From a virus: 35,530 nucleotides of DNA. Within the stretch, counting starts at the first letter, position 1; each line of letters opens with the position of its first letter. Below are positions 1-6,154 of the stretch, piece after piece. The stretch lies in the IMG/VR virus record IMGVR_UViG_3300030390_001437, positions 1 to 35,530 of that record. One strand, given 5' to 3'. Under the pieces are notes generated by a model. It was not told the DNA's origin and did no database searches. It saw only the letters and a program-made list of their open reading frames with translations. A program made the position numbers and the translations under genes.

Positions 1-102
1 ATGTATTGTTGCAAAGTGATATTCGCTATCTGTCAACACAAAATCATCTTCATCGGTAGGTGGTAAACTTGGTTCATCTCTGTCGCATGTTATTTTGCCA
101 CC
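1..102. repeat. 102-bp terminal direct repeat, left copy
   Basis: The first 102 bases recur at 35429-35530 with one difference (C at 99, A at 35527). Joining the copies restores an uninterrupted reading frame with a good ribosome-binding site, so the contig closes into a circle. The headful-type packaging genes suggest an assembly overlap of a circularly permuted genome rather than a true fixed terminal repeat, but the sequence alone cannot separate these. Confidence 0.95.
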
Positions 103-126
103 AAAAAGTTTAAGTAAGTTACTCAC
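1..126 (-). CDS. Small hypothetical early protein, N-terminal part (continues at the right end)
   Basis: This is the first 42 codons of a 97-residue protein completed by 35261-35428 when the terminal repeats are merged. It starts with GTG at 126, placed after AAGGAGCAATAGCA, the ribosome-binding cassette shared by many small genes here. The N-terminal half is acidic (residues about 15-28 hold many D and E). I do not recognise the family. It is one of a run of short leftward early genes, and the open frame across the join is itself the evidence that the genome is circular. Confidence 0.75.
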   Translation of the reverse strand, partial: MSNLLKLFGGKITCDRDEPSLPPTDEDDFVLTDSEYHFATIH

Positions 127-142
127 TGCTATTGCTCCTTAA

Positions 143-445
143 TTACAAAAAATACTTGTTAGTTCTTTCGCTAGTCATGCCAATTTTACGCAACCATGAA
201 TCCAAATACTTATCACCTGTTACAATGTATTTAATGCCCATAATGATGATTAAAACAGGTATTAACGGGGATGTTAGTAACTGTATTAATCGTTGTAATG
301 CTGTATGTCTTGGGTCTAATTTAACAAGTAGATACTTATACTCTTCAAGTATATCAAATACTTCCTCACAACTCTTGTTAGCTAGCAACTCGGATAACTC
401 CTCTTGGTCATTATTCCATATACTTCTTTCATCTGTAAAAATCAT
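143..445 (-). CDS. Small membrane-associated early protein, unknown function
   Basis: The product is 100 residues. Its first 55 residues are charged and probably helical; a hydrophobic stretch at about residues 60-76 (ending LIIIMGIKYIV) looks like one membrane segment, followed by a short basic tail. It starts with ATG at 445 behind a strong AAGGAGCAATAG site. It lies between two other small genes in the leftward early operon, with short gaps. No family was recognised; the position fits host-takeover or accessory functions, which is inference. Confidence 0.7.
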   Translation of the reverse strand: MIFTDERSIWNNDQEELSELLANKSCEEVFDILEEYKYLLVKLDPRHTALQRLIQLLTSPLIPVLIIIMGIKYIVTGDKYLDSWLRKIGMTSERTNKYFL

Positions 446-475
446 TTTTCTATTGCTCCTTATCTAATTTATTTC

Positions 476-676
476 TTAAACTCTATTAAATGCCACAACT
501 TCAAACTGACCATTAGGTCTAATTTTTTGTAAATCCTGTTTGAATTTTCTACTCATATCATCAAAAACAAAAACGGGTTGTGCAAATATCGAACGATAAC
601 TACCCATAGTTGATTGAAAAGCGCAGCCCTTGCTATCAACACATTTTGCAGCCATAAAATATTGTCTTTTTATCAT
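476..676 (-). CDS. Small hypothetical early protein
   Basis: A 66-residue basic protein with no recognised domain. It starts at ATG 676 after AAGGAGCAATAGCAA, a close copy of the cassette used by its neighbours. It has two cysteines (near residues 12 and 18) but no paired CxxC, so a zinc site is not supported. It sits downstream of the SSB-like gene in the leftward early operon. Confidence 0.65.
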   Translation of the reverse strand: MIKRQYFMAAKCVDSKGCAFQSTMGSYRSIFAQPVFVFDDMSRKFKQDLQKIRPNGQFEVVAFNRV

Positions 677-722
677 TTGCTATTGCTCCTTTGTTGTAGC
701 ACTTCCGTGTGCTTTAATTTAA

Positions 723-1085
723 TTACTGTTGTGGTGGTGCTTGATTAAAGCTGCTGGCATTTCCTTGATTGTAGCCTTGCTGTTGAACACCTCCGTACTG
801 CTGACCGTTTGAGTTAAAGCCTTGACTGTTCGACTGTTGCGGTTGGCGTTGCTGCTGTTGGCTATCGTCAAATATTGACACCATAACCATGTCACGCTGC
901 TGACCACCTGTTTTAGCTGCTAAAGCGTTTTGCTTAACTAATACGCCAGCTAGGCTTACGCTTGGGTCTAAGAGCATGTACTCACCGTTGTTGTTATCAA
1001 GCATTACACCTAATTTTGTGTACTCGCCTTTGGTTTGCCCATCTTTCTGATACTCGCCTGTTTTTGCTGCTATACGTTTTGACAT
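723..1085 (-). CDS. Phage single-stranded DNA-binding-like protein with Q/N-rich tail
   Basis: The product is 120 residues. Residues 1-75 form a compact, beta-rich-looking domain (KTGEYQKDGQTKGEY, then YMLLDPSVSLAGVL and MVMVSIFDD) that resembles small proteins annotated as phage SSBs. Residues 76-120 are low-complexity Gln, Asn, Gly and Ser. The protein ends APPQQ and lacks the acidic DDIPF-type tip of bacterial SSBs, so recruitment of host partners through that tip is not expected. The neighbouring exonuclease and Erf genes support a role in recombination or replication. The assignment rests on recalled resemblance and context. Confidence 0.65.
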   Translation of the reverse strand: MSKRIAAKTGEYQKDGQTKGEYTKLGVMLDNNNGEYMLLDPSVSLAGVLVKQNALAAKTGGQQRDMVMVSIFDDSQQQQRQPQQSNSQGFNSNGQQYGGVQQQGYNQGNASSFNQAPPQQ

Positions 1086-1087
1086 CT

Positions 1088-1249
1088 TTATTTCCTTTTA
1101 TATTGATTGCTTTTGATTTTTGCGCGTCTAAACTCTGAATCGTCTAGTGTACTACGAGTCCATTGTTCACCGTTGTGATAGTAAATTCTATCGTGTACGC
1201 CTTTTTTGTACCAGAGGCTGTTAATTTCTACTTCCGCACCATCAGGCAT
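1088..1249 (-). CDS. Small hypothetical protein between exonuclease and SSB-like genes
   Basis: A 53-residue basic protein starting at ATG 1249 and ending with TAA at 1088, two bases before the SSB-like start. Its start overlaps the last eight bases of the exonuclease gene (stop at 1242), so translation is probably coupled. The sequence has several Trp and Tyr residues (SLWYKKG, IYYHNGEQW) and a Lys/Arg-rich C-terminus, which could suit nucleic-acid contact, but no family was recognised. Confidence 0.65.
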   Translation of the reverse strand: MPDGAEVEINSLWYKKGVHDRIYYHNGEQWTRSTLDDSEFRRAKIKSNQYKRK

Positions 1250-1988
1250 TAGTTAATCTCTCATGTATTCTTTTAACCATTTCTACGTCATCCATACAAT
1301 AGCCTATTACTTTTTGTGGGTTATCTTGCCATGTGTCGTAAACTTTCGATCCATCCATTCCCTCAGTCTTGCTTTTAATCTTTAGTACCTTGCATAAATT
1401 GTCAGCACTAATTGTATTACCAAACCCAGACCAAGCGGTCATAGTATCAAAACAATTTACACCATGCCTCGCATCTACCCACTTTGCGCCAGAACAAGGT
1501 TTTACACCGTTAATAATTGAGCGCTTCCAAATGAAAGGTAAATCAAACTTAGCTATGTTATGACCTATAAATACAGGCTTTGTTACTTGTGTTCCATGCT
1601 TTGATGTTAATTCGTCTATAGCAATATGAAACTCTTGAAGCATTTCTTCTTCACTAGTCATGTCGCTTATGTTAAATACATATTTTCCCCCGTCAACTAT
1701 CATACAAATACAGGCTATAGGCGCAACATCAGGATTAAAACTTGTCTTTTCCCATTTTAATTGCGCTACTTCTGCGCTTTTAGTCGCTGCCATTTTAGAC
1801 TCCCACTGAGATTTTATATCACCAGCGCTGATAAACTTAGCTGTTTTATCGTCAATACCTAAATCTTTAGCCATTACCCCTTTAGTAATACCGCTAGGAG
1901 CCTTAAAATTAGCCTTAACTTCTTCTAGTAGTTGAGCCTTGTGTTGTTCGTCACTGCGTAGTGTTTCAATGTCAATATAAATATTCAT
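1242..1988 (-). CDS. DEDDy-type 3'-5' exonuclease (DnaQ/PolB-exonuclease-like)
   Basis: This 248-residue protein should remove nucleotides from DNA 3' ends. The three exonuclease motifs are visible: Exo I as YIDIET at residues 4-9, Exo II as GHNIAKFDLPF near 142-152, and Exo III as GYCMDDVEMVKRI near 229-241 with a Tyr four residues before an Asp, the DEDDy arrangement. It matches the stand-alone exonuclease related to the PolB exonuclease domain. About 70 residues between Exo I and the core form a helical insertion. It follows the erf-like gene directly, a common pairing in which the exonuclease makes single strands for annealing. Confidence 0.88.
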   Translation of the reverse strand: MNIYIDIETLRSDEQHKAQLLEEVKANFKAPSGITKGVMAKDLGIDDKTAKFISAGDIKSQWESKMAATKSAEVAQLKWEKTSFNPDVAPIACICMIVDGGKYVFNISDMTSEEEMLQEFHIAIDELTSKHGTQVTKPVFIGHNIAKFDLPFIWKRSIINGVKPCSGAKWVDARHGVNCFDTMTAWSGFGNTISADNLCKVLKIKSKTEGMDGSKVYDTWQDNPQKVIGYCMDDVEMVKRIHERLTNA

Positions 1989-2500
1989 TATAAAAACCCT
2001 TTTATTTTATTTCTGTATTGTAAATCTTCAATAGCTTCAAGTGTTGTTTCACCGCTTTTAATTGCGTTAACCCATGATAAATCGTTACCTGTTGGCTGAT
2101 TGCTATTACTGCTATTATCCATGCTGTCAGCGTCTTTTGTATCGTCAATTAACAACAATCCATTTAAAGCATACTTTCTAGCATAGCTACTTGCTGTGCC
2201 TGTAATTTGTGAATCGTCCATACCTTTTTTAGTTAGTGATTCTCTTGCGAATGCTTGATTACTAATTGAGTTTTCGCCATCTGTAATCGTTGCTGTAGAC
2301 TTAACATAGATGCGATCACCAATTATCTGTATATCATCATTAACAGTTAACACCAAGTCACCAAGTAAAGGCTTTACGCCCTCTAAAATATCTTCGCAAG
2401 AACGGTATTTATATTTACCGAATTTGTTAAATTGATTCTTAGGTGCTTTCAGTTTTTGCTGTACCTCAGCAACTTTTTTTATAAATTCTTTATTCATCAT
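1988..2500 (-). CDS. erf: Erf-family single-strand annealing recombinase
   Basis: The product is about 170 residues and matches the ERF superfamily of phage annealases, which pair complementary single strands during recombination and genome circularisation. Diagnostic stretches are FGKYKYRSCEDILEGVKPLL near the N-terminus and ITGTASSYARKYALNGLLLI followed by DDTKDAD. The C-terminal part after about residue 125 is variable and Ser/Asn-rich, as is usual. ATG at 2500 or 2497 is preferred to the in-frame GTG at 2506 because AGGTGG lies just upstream. The start overlaps the preceding small gene, and its stop abuts the exonuclease start. Confidence 0.9.
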   Translation of the reverse strand: MMNKEFIKKVAEVQQKLKAPKNQFNKFGKYKYRSCEDILEGVKPLLGDLVLTVNDDIQIIGDRIYVKSTATITDGENSISNQAFARESLTKKGMDDSQITGTASSYARKYALNGLLLIDDTKDADSMDNSSNSNQPTGNDLSWVNAIKSGETTLEAIEDLQYRNKIKGFL

Positions 2501-2633
2501 TACCACCTGTTAAGTTATCTAACTTAGCATCACGCTCATAAGCACAGCCAAAACAATAACCGTCACTATCAATGTCTGATTTTGTGAGGTCACCTAAACA
2601 AGCTTTACAGTTTAATATCTCTATACTTTCCAT
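2490..2633 (-). CDS. Small zinc-ribbon-like protein
   Basis: A 47-residue protein with two cysteine pairs, CKAC at residues 9-12 and CFGC at 27-30, spaced like a treble-clef or rubredoxin-type zinc ribbon. It starts at ATG 2633, two bases after the preceding stop, and its end overlaps the erf-like start by several bases, which argues that it is translated. Small Cys4 proteins are common next to phage recombination genes; a DNA- or protein-binding role is inferred. Confidence 0.75.
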   Translation of the reverse strand: MESIEILNCKACLGDLTKSDIDSDGYCFGCAYERDAKLDNLTGGNDE

Positions 2634-2634
2634 A

Positions 2635-2826
2635 TTAAACCTCTGCCCACAATGTAAAACCCTCGCATACTAACGTCATGCAGTGCCATTCAATAGTTGC
2701 GCTATCACCGTACAATGTTACTATCTTTGCTTTGTCATCGAACTCGTATGACCCAACGTCTTTTTTAACAATTATCTTTTTTTCTAATGGTGGCTGGTCA
2801 ATGCCAATTTTTTTGTAATCTATCAT
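2635..2826 (-). CDS. First gene of the leftward early operon, hypothetical
   Basis: A 63-residue protein, the promoter-proximal gene of the leftward operon. ATG at 2826 is chosen because AAGGAG lies 8 bases upstream; a longer TTG-started frame would include that site in its coding sequence. The sequence is beta-rich (KAKIVTLYGDSATIEWHCM), without recognised domain. Being first after the divergent promoter region, it would be expressed earliest. Function is unknown. Confidence 0.7.
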   Translation of the reverse strand: MIDYKKIGIDQPPLEKKIIVKKDVGSYEFDDKAKIVTLYGDSATIEWHCMTLVCEGFTLWAEV

Positions 2827-2926
2827 TATTATAATCTCCTTAGTTAATGCCAATTTTCCTTAGTCTTTTTATTCGAAGCGGTAGATGGGGAAATATGGCT
2901 AACTGCTTAACCGCTTGATGAATGTA

Positions 2927-2954
2927 ATATTAGCACAACAAGAAAACATAGCAA
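2927..2954 (-). promoter_or_regulatory. Predicted leftward early promoter
   Basis: On the minus strand a -35 box TTGCTA (2949-2954) and a -10 box TAATAT (2927-2932) are separated by 16 bases. It lies about 100 bases upstream of the first leftward gene. An imperfect dyad GCAA(N7)TTGC (2951-2965), with perfect core CAATTAATTG (2955-2964), overlaps the -35 side and could be an operator. Confidence 0.5.
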
Positions 2955-2972
2955 CAATTAATTGCAATTTAT

Positions 2973-2988
2973 TTTTAATTAATTAAAA
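2973..2988. promoter_or_regulatory. 16-bp perfect AT palindrome, candidate operator
   Basis: TTTTAATTAATTAAAA is a perfect 16-bp palindrome midway between the predicted divergent promoters. It sits immediately upstream of the rightward -35 box, a natural place for the Cro-like protein encoded at 3051. AT-rich palindromes also arise by chance, so the role is inferred. Confidence 0.4.
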
Positions 2989-2990
2989 GT

Positions 2991-3019
2991 TTGATTTGTT
3001 AAAGAGATAATAGTAGTAT
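2991..3019 (+). promoter_or_regulatory. Predicted rightward early promoter
   Basis: TTGATT (2991-2996) and TAGTAT (3014-3019) are 17 bases apart, ending 31 bases before the ATG of the HTH gene. The arrangement mirrors the divergent leftward promoter, giving a lambda PL/PR-like control region. Confidence 0.5.
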
Positions 3020-3050
3020 TCAGTTAATTACAACTAACAAGGTTAACACA

Positions 3051-3242
3051 ATGGAATTAAAACAAGTTATTAGAATGGCAACGGCTAAGAAAGGTTTGAA
3101 TGGAATTATGGAGCTTACAGAGGCTTGTGGCATCACATACCCTAGAGCAGTTAAATTATGGAACGGTGACACATCAGGCAAATTAGCAGATTTACAAACC
3201 GTGTGTAAAACACTAGATATTAAAATTAAATACGAGTTTTAA
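3051..3242 (+). CDS. Cro/XRE-like HTH regulator
   Basis: A 63-residue protein with a central helix-turn-helix (about residues 17-45: MELTEACGITYPRAVKLWNG, then a LADLQTVCKTL helix). Its small size and lack of a dimerisation or cleavage domain suit a Cro-type repressor, not a CI-type one. It starts at ATG 3051 behind AAGGTTAACACA. It is the first gene rightward of the divergent promoter region and likely acts on the palindromes there. No partner CI gene was found. Confidence 0.8.
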   Translation: MELKQVIRMATAKKGLNGIMELTEACGITYPRAVKLWNGDTSGKLADLQTVCKTLDIKIKYEF

Positions 3243-3243
3243 C

Positions 3244-3459
3244 ATGAGCATTAATACGATAGGGTCGGAAGAATTAGATAGAAGAAAAGCACACAGTGAT
3301 TTAATCAATCAAACTGAGGATTTAACTTTTGAGGCTAAAAGAACACAGAGTAAGCAAGCAAAGTTTTATAAAAAAATACGTGAGCTTAAAGATAATAACG
3401 AGATTGAACGGCTTAAAAATTTAAAGCCAGACGATTATTTTAACCATTTACTAGATTAG
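3244..3459 (+). CDS. Hypothetical charged protein co-transcribed with the HTH gene
   Basis: A 71-residue, strongly charged, probably all-helical protein (FEAKRTQSKQAKFYKKIREL, then ERLKNLKPDDYFNHLLD). It starts one base after the HTH stop and has no clear ribosome-binding site, so coupled translation is likely. Its stop codon lies within a rho-independent terminator that ends this two-gene unit. No family was recognised. Confidence 0.65.
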   Translation: MSINTIGSEELDRRKAHSDLINQTEDLTFEAKRTQSKQAKFYKKIRELKDNNEIERLKNLKPDDYFNHLLD

Positions 3460-3479
3460 GCGCATCAAGCGCCTTTTTT
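3458..3479 (+). terminator. Rho-independent terminator after the HTH operon
   Basis: A perfect hairpin AGGCGC-ATCAA-GCGCCT is followed by a run of six T. It overlaps the stop of the rightward gene, and its loop holds the stop codon of the opposing gene at 3465. Confidence 0.9.
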
Positions 3480-3656
3480 ATTCCCGTCTATATTGTCGTT
3501 AGTCTCCACCATAAAATCATCGTACACAATTTGATAGCAATTGTATTCAGAATTTAAAGCGTGTTTTTGCGCGTCCTTAAGTGATTGACATACACAAGAC
3601 AGGTCGTGATAGCCTCCTTTTGGCGCGTAATCATTGTATGTAAAAACAAGGTACAT
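3465..3656 (-). CDS. Small hypothetical protein on the opposite strand
   Basis: A 63-residue protein (MYLVFTYNDYAPKGGYHDLS near the start) that resembles small phage proteins of the form 'YxxYxPxGGxxD' with no assigned function. It is the only leftward gene inside the rightward early region. A weak GAGA lies about 10 bases before the ATG. Its stop is in the loop of the terminator that ends the opposing operon. It occupies the place where lambdoid phages carry cI, but nothing in the sequence resembles a repressor. Confidence 0.6.
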   Translation of the reverse strand: MYLVFTYNDYAPKGGYHDLSCVCQSLKDAQKHALNSEYNCYQIVYDDFMVETNDNIDGNKKGA

Positions 3657-3708
3657 TTTATTAGTCTCTGGTTTATTTATGATGATGTAAAGTTAACATA
3701 AAAACACA

Positions 3709-3738
3709 TTGACAGTCAATACAATAATGTATTATTGT
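3709..3738 (+). promoter_or_regulatory. Predicted promoter with two overlapping palindromic operators
   Basis: A consensus -35 TTGACA (3709-3714) lies inside the perfect palindrome TTGAC-A-GTCAA (3709-3719). A second perfect inverted repeat, ACAATAAT-GT-ATTATTGT (3721-3738), covers the expected -10 area, with TATTAT at 3730-3735 (15-base spacing). It lies 31 bases upstream of the ATG at 3769 and would drive the replication genes. Confidence 0.6.
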
Positions 3739-3768
3739 TACGTCAATTCAATTAAAGGAGTTAAACAA

Positions 3769-4017
3769 ATGCAATTAAAAGAGTTGGTAAAACTAGCGGA
3801 ATTTGAGGCTATAGATAAATTATTAGTAACTGGTGGCGCTGGTAGCGGAGTTGATAGTTACGTAATAGCAATATTAAAAAAAGGTGAAAACTTTACTGAT
3901 AATGGTGTTGAGGTTTTAGAGTGTGCGCGTGGTGGTAATCGTGAATTTACATCGCTAGATAGTGTTTACAACTTAACTAGAAAATACTTACATAACCACC
4001 AGTTTACAGTATTTTAA
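3769..4017 (+). CDS. Small hypothetical protein upstream of the replication genes
   Basis: An 82-residue protein. ATG 3769 is chosen because AAAGGAG precedes it by 9 bases; an in-frame ATG at 3709 would lie on the promoter -35. The N-terminus is helical (LKELVKLAEFEAIDKLL), followed by a glycine-rich turn (GGAGSGVDSY) and beta-like segments. No family was recognised. It is the first gene under the operator-overlapped promoter and is followed by a 117-base leader region before the replication initiator. Confidence 0.7.
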   Translation: MQLKELVKLAEFEAIDKLLVTGGAGSGVDSYVIAILKKGENFTDNGVEVLECARGGNREFTSLDSVYNLTRKYLHNHQFTVF

Positions 4018-4019
4018 GC

Positions 4020-4047
4020 AAAAAAAAGCGCCCTAAAAAAGAGCGCG
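4020..4047 (-). terminator. Leftward rho-independent terminator
   Basis: On the minus strand, GCGCTCT and AGGGCGC form a stem (one mismatched pair) with a T-rich loop, followed by eight T. In the rightward direction no T-run follows, so it should stop leftward transcripts, for example antisense RNA coming from the holin gene at 7016. Confidence 0.65.
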
Positions 4048-4059
4048 AACTTAAAAAAA

Positions 4060-4101
4060 GAGATATGGGAAGCATGGCTAATCCATAAAAAGTATTTATG
4101 G
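4060..4101. promoter_or_regulatory. Dyad and repeated motif upstream of the replication initiator
   Basis: CCATAAA (4083-4089) and TTTATGG (4095-4101) form a perfect 7-bp inverted repeat with a 5-base loop. Just before it, GGGAAGCATGGCTAA (4067-4081) matches GGGAAATATGGCTAA (2888-2902) at 13 of 15 positions. The motif occurs in both early control regions and may be a shared binding site or an RNA element. Confidence 0.4.
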
Positions 4102-4134
4102 AAAGTATGATTAACCCACAAGAGGTATTTTAGC

Positions 4135-4752
4135 ATGATTAAAAACAAAAAGTCATTTTTATTACACATTGATAGCCTTGATGTACTCGATGATTTAACA
4201 AATGGGCAAGCTGGCGTCTTGTTTAAAGCAATAAAAGCGTATCAAAAAAGTGAAGTTTTTGACCTAGATAGTGTAGTTAAGGTTGCTTTCTCACCATTTA
4301 AAAACCAGTTTGAAAGGGATAATGAAAAGTATGAAAAACTGTGTGAAAAGAACAGGTTAATAGCAGAAAAAAGGCATTCTACCAAAAGTACCAGTGGTAC
4401 ATCAGGTAACCAAGCGTTACCAGAGTGTACCAAATCTACCGATAATGATAGTGATAGTGATAGTGATAGTGATAGTGATAGTGATAGTGATAATAATATA
4501 AACCACTTGTCAGTTGTCACTGACGGATTTAACCACTGGTGGAATTTATACCCGTCAACAAGACGAGTTAACAAAAAAGGTTGTTTAGTAAAATTTAAAT
4601 CCAAATGTAAAAATTTATCAGATGAAAAAATTATCGACTTGGTAAATTTAATCTCAGATGATATTGACAAGAAACTAAAAGAATTAGACGATGTTAAATT
4701 CATGACAACAACAACAACATACTTAAATCAGGAGAGATACAACGATGAATAA
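4135..4752 (+). CDS. Putative phage replication initiation protein with a Ser-Asp repeat
   Basis: The product is 205 residues. Residues 1-75 (FLLHIDSLDVLDDLTNGQAG, then FSPFKNQFERDNEKYEKLCEKNR) resemble the DUF6291 domain found in phage replication modules. A Ser/Asp repeat (about residues 103-119) links to a C-terminal domain (about 128-205) with HWWNLYPSTRRVNKKG and ending TTTTTYLNQERYNDE, like replication proteins that load the helicase. Its last codons overlap the helicase start, supporting a joint role. AGAGG lies 9 bases before the ATG. The initiator role is inferred from position and weak resemblance. Confidence 0.7.
   Translation: MIKNKKSFLLHIDSLDVLDDLTNGQAGVLFKAIKAYQKSEVFDLDSVVKVAFSPFKNQFERDNEKYEKLCEKNRLIAEKRHSTKSTSGTSGNQALPECTKSTDNDSDSDSDSDSDSDSDNNINHLSVVTDGFNHWWNLYPSTRRVNKKGCLVKFKSKCKNLSDEKIIDLVNLISDDIDKKLKELDDVKFMTTTTTYLNQERYNDE
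4441..4495. repeat. GTGATA hexamer tandem repeat inside the initiator gene
   Basis: About eight nearly perfect copies of GATAGT run from 4441 to 4495, encoding Asp-Ser dipeptides in frame. Each unit is six bases, so copy-number change keeps the frame. Lambda keeps its origin iterons inside the initiator gene O, so this may be an origin; alternatively it is only a flexible linker. Confidence 0.9.
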
Positions 4753-6154
4753 CGATAGCTTGCTAGCCGAGCAATCAGTCATTGGGGGCTTGATGAAACT
4801 CAGCTCACCCGAATCTAACTTAGTCATAAAAACTATGGGTAGTTTAAAGCCATCTAGTTTTTACAAGCGATTTCACCAACAAATATTTGCAGCAATCAAA
4901 ACTATTTTTACTCGTAATGAAAATATTGATTTACTTGTTGTACAGGAAGAATGCAAGAGACAAGGCGTAGACGATAACAACTTGTTTGTTTATCTAGCCG
5001 AGATTATTAGAAGTACGCCAAGTGCTGAAAATATCACAGCGTATACAAAAGTTGTGCGCGATTACTCGGTTGAGCGTTACGCATTAACAAAATTACAAGA
5101 TTTAGTTGGTAACTTTACTGATAAATCCCAAGGTGATGTATATCAGCGCATAGGACTCTTAGAGAGCACTTTTAATCAAATTGGTACAATGGCATTAAGA
5201 GGTGATAAAAGCGGCTTAAAACACATCTCAGAGAGTCTAGGGCTATGGTTAGACAACATAGAGCAAGTTACTAACGATGGTTTTGATAAAAACGCATTTA
5301 CAACGGGTGTTGAATCTCTTGATGACGTGCTGGGTGAAAAGGGAATGCGAAAAGGATCTTTAGTTGCTGTTGGTGCTCGTCCAAAAATGGGTAAATCTGC
5401 TTTTATGATGTTACTAGCCAATCATTTTGCGTTAGATTTAAAAGAATCTGTTGCTGTGTTTTCAATGGAAATGCCAAGTGTTGAGATATGCGAAAGAGCG
5501 CTAACAAATCGAGCCACAATCAATCCTAGCGAGTTTTATAGAACGTCTAGTAATGAAGTTGCTGGTCGTCGAGATATGGCTTTAAGCGAGTTACTAAGTA
5601 GTAAAATGTTTATTGATGACGGTTCAGCTTTGTCAATTTCTCACATTGAGAGAGAGTCACGAAATATCAGAAAAGAAAAGGGATCTATTGGTTTAATTTG
5701 TGTTGATTACCTAACGTTAATGGAAGCCGAGAAAGCAGATAGAAACGATTTAGCCTACGGGATAATTACCAAGAAATTAAAGAATTTAGCGAAAGAATTA
5801 GATTGTGTTGTATTGCTGTTAACTCAATTAAACCGAGGCTTAGAGCAAAGACCAGATAAGCGCCCGATGCCAAGTGATTCAAGAGACACAGGACAGATAG
5901 AGCAAGACGTTGATTTGTGGCTAGGTCTTTATAAAGAGTCTGTATATGACGAAAGCTTATGTGACCAAGGGTTAACAGAAGTAATTGTAAGATTAAATCG
6001 GCATGGTGGTACAGGTACAGGATTTGTAGAAATGCGCCAAGGTTTTCATGTGCCACTGTCAACTTTAGACGGTGCGAAAATGTTAAATAATAGACAGCAA
6101 AATAAAATTGACGAGCAACAAGAGCAGCATAGTAAAAGGAGTTTTAGACGATGA
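4745..6154 (+). CDS. dnaB: Replicative DNA helicase, DnaB family
   Basis: The 469-residue product is full length for DnaB. The N-terminal domain (LLAEQSVIGGLMKL onward, about residues 6-110) is joined to a RecA-like core. The Walker A is GARPKMGKSA at about 210-219, with Lys replacing the usual Ser of GRPSMGKT. Walker B is LICVDYLTLM near 318-327, and the downstream VVLLLTQLNRGLE motif is also DnaB-like. It unwinds the phage replication fork as a hexamer. It overlaps the preceding putative initiator, the normal loader-helicase order, and has AGGAG upstream of ATG 4745. Confidence 0.95.
   Translation: MNNDSLLAEQSVIGGLMKLSSPESNLVIKTMGSLKPSSFYKRFHQQIFAAIKTIFTRNENIDLLVVQEECKRQGVDDNNLFVYLAEIIRSTPSAENITAYTKVVRDYSVERYALTKLQDLVGNFTDKSQGDVYQRIGLLESTFNQIGTMALRGDKSGLKHISESLGLWLDNIEQVTNDGFDKNAFTTGVESLDDVLGEKGMRKGSLVAVGARPKMGKSAFMMLLANHFALDLKESVAVFSMEMPSVEICERALTNRATINPSEFYRTSSNEVAGRRDMALSELLSSKMFIDDGSALSISHIERESRNIRKEKGSIGLICVDYLTLMEAEKADRNDLAYGIITKKLKNLAKELDCVVLLLTQLNRGLEQRPDKRPMPSDSRDTGQIEQDVDLWLGLYKESVYDESLCDQGLTEVIVRLNRHGGTGTGFVEMRQGFHVPLSTLDGAKMLNNRQQNKIDEQQEQHSKRSFRR

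Noticed and set aside
1-102. Terminal repeat read as a true T7-type direct terminal repeat.
   Set aside because: A gene runs through it, its length is that of an assembly overlap, and the terminase genes are of the headful-like type. Read mapping would decide.
4242-4703. 153-codon leftward frame with Leu-Ser repeats.
   Set aside because: Antisense reading of the Ser-Asp repeat in the initiator gene; no ribosome site.
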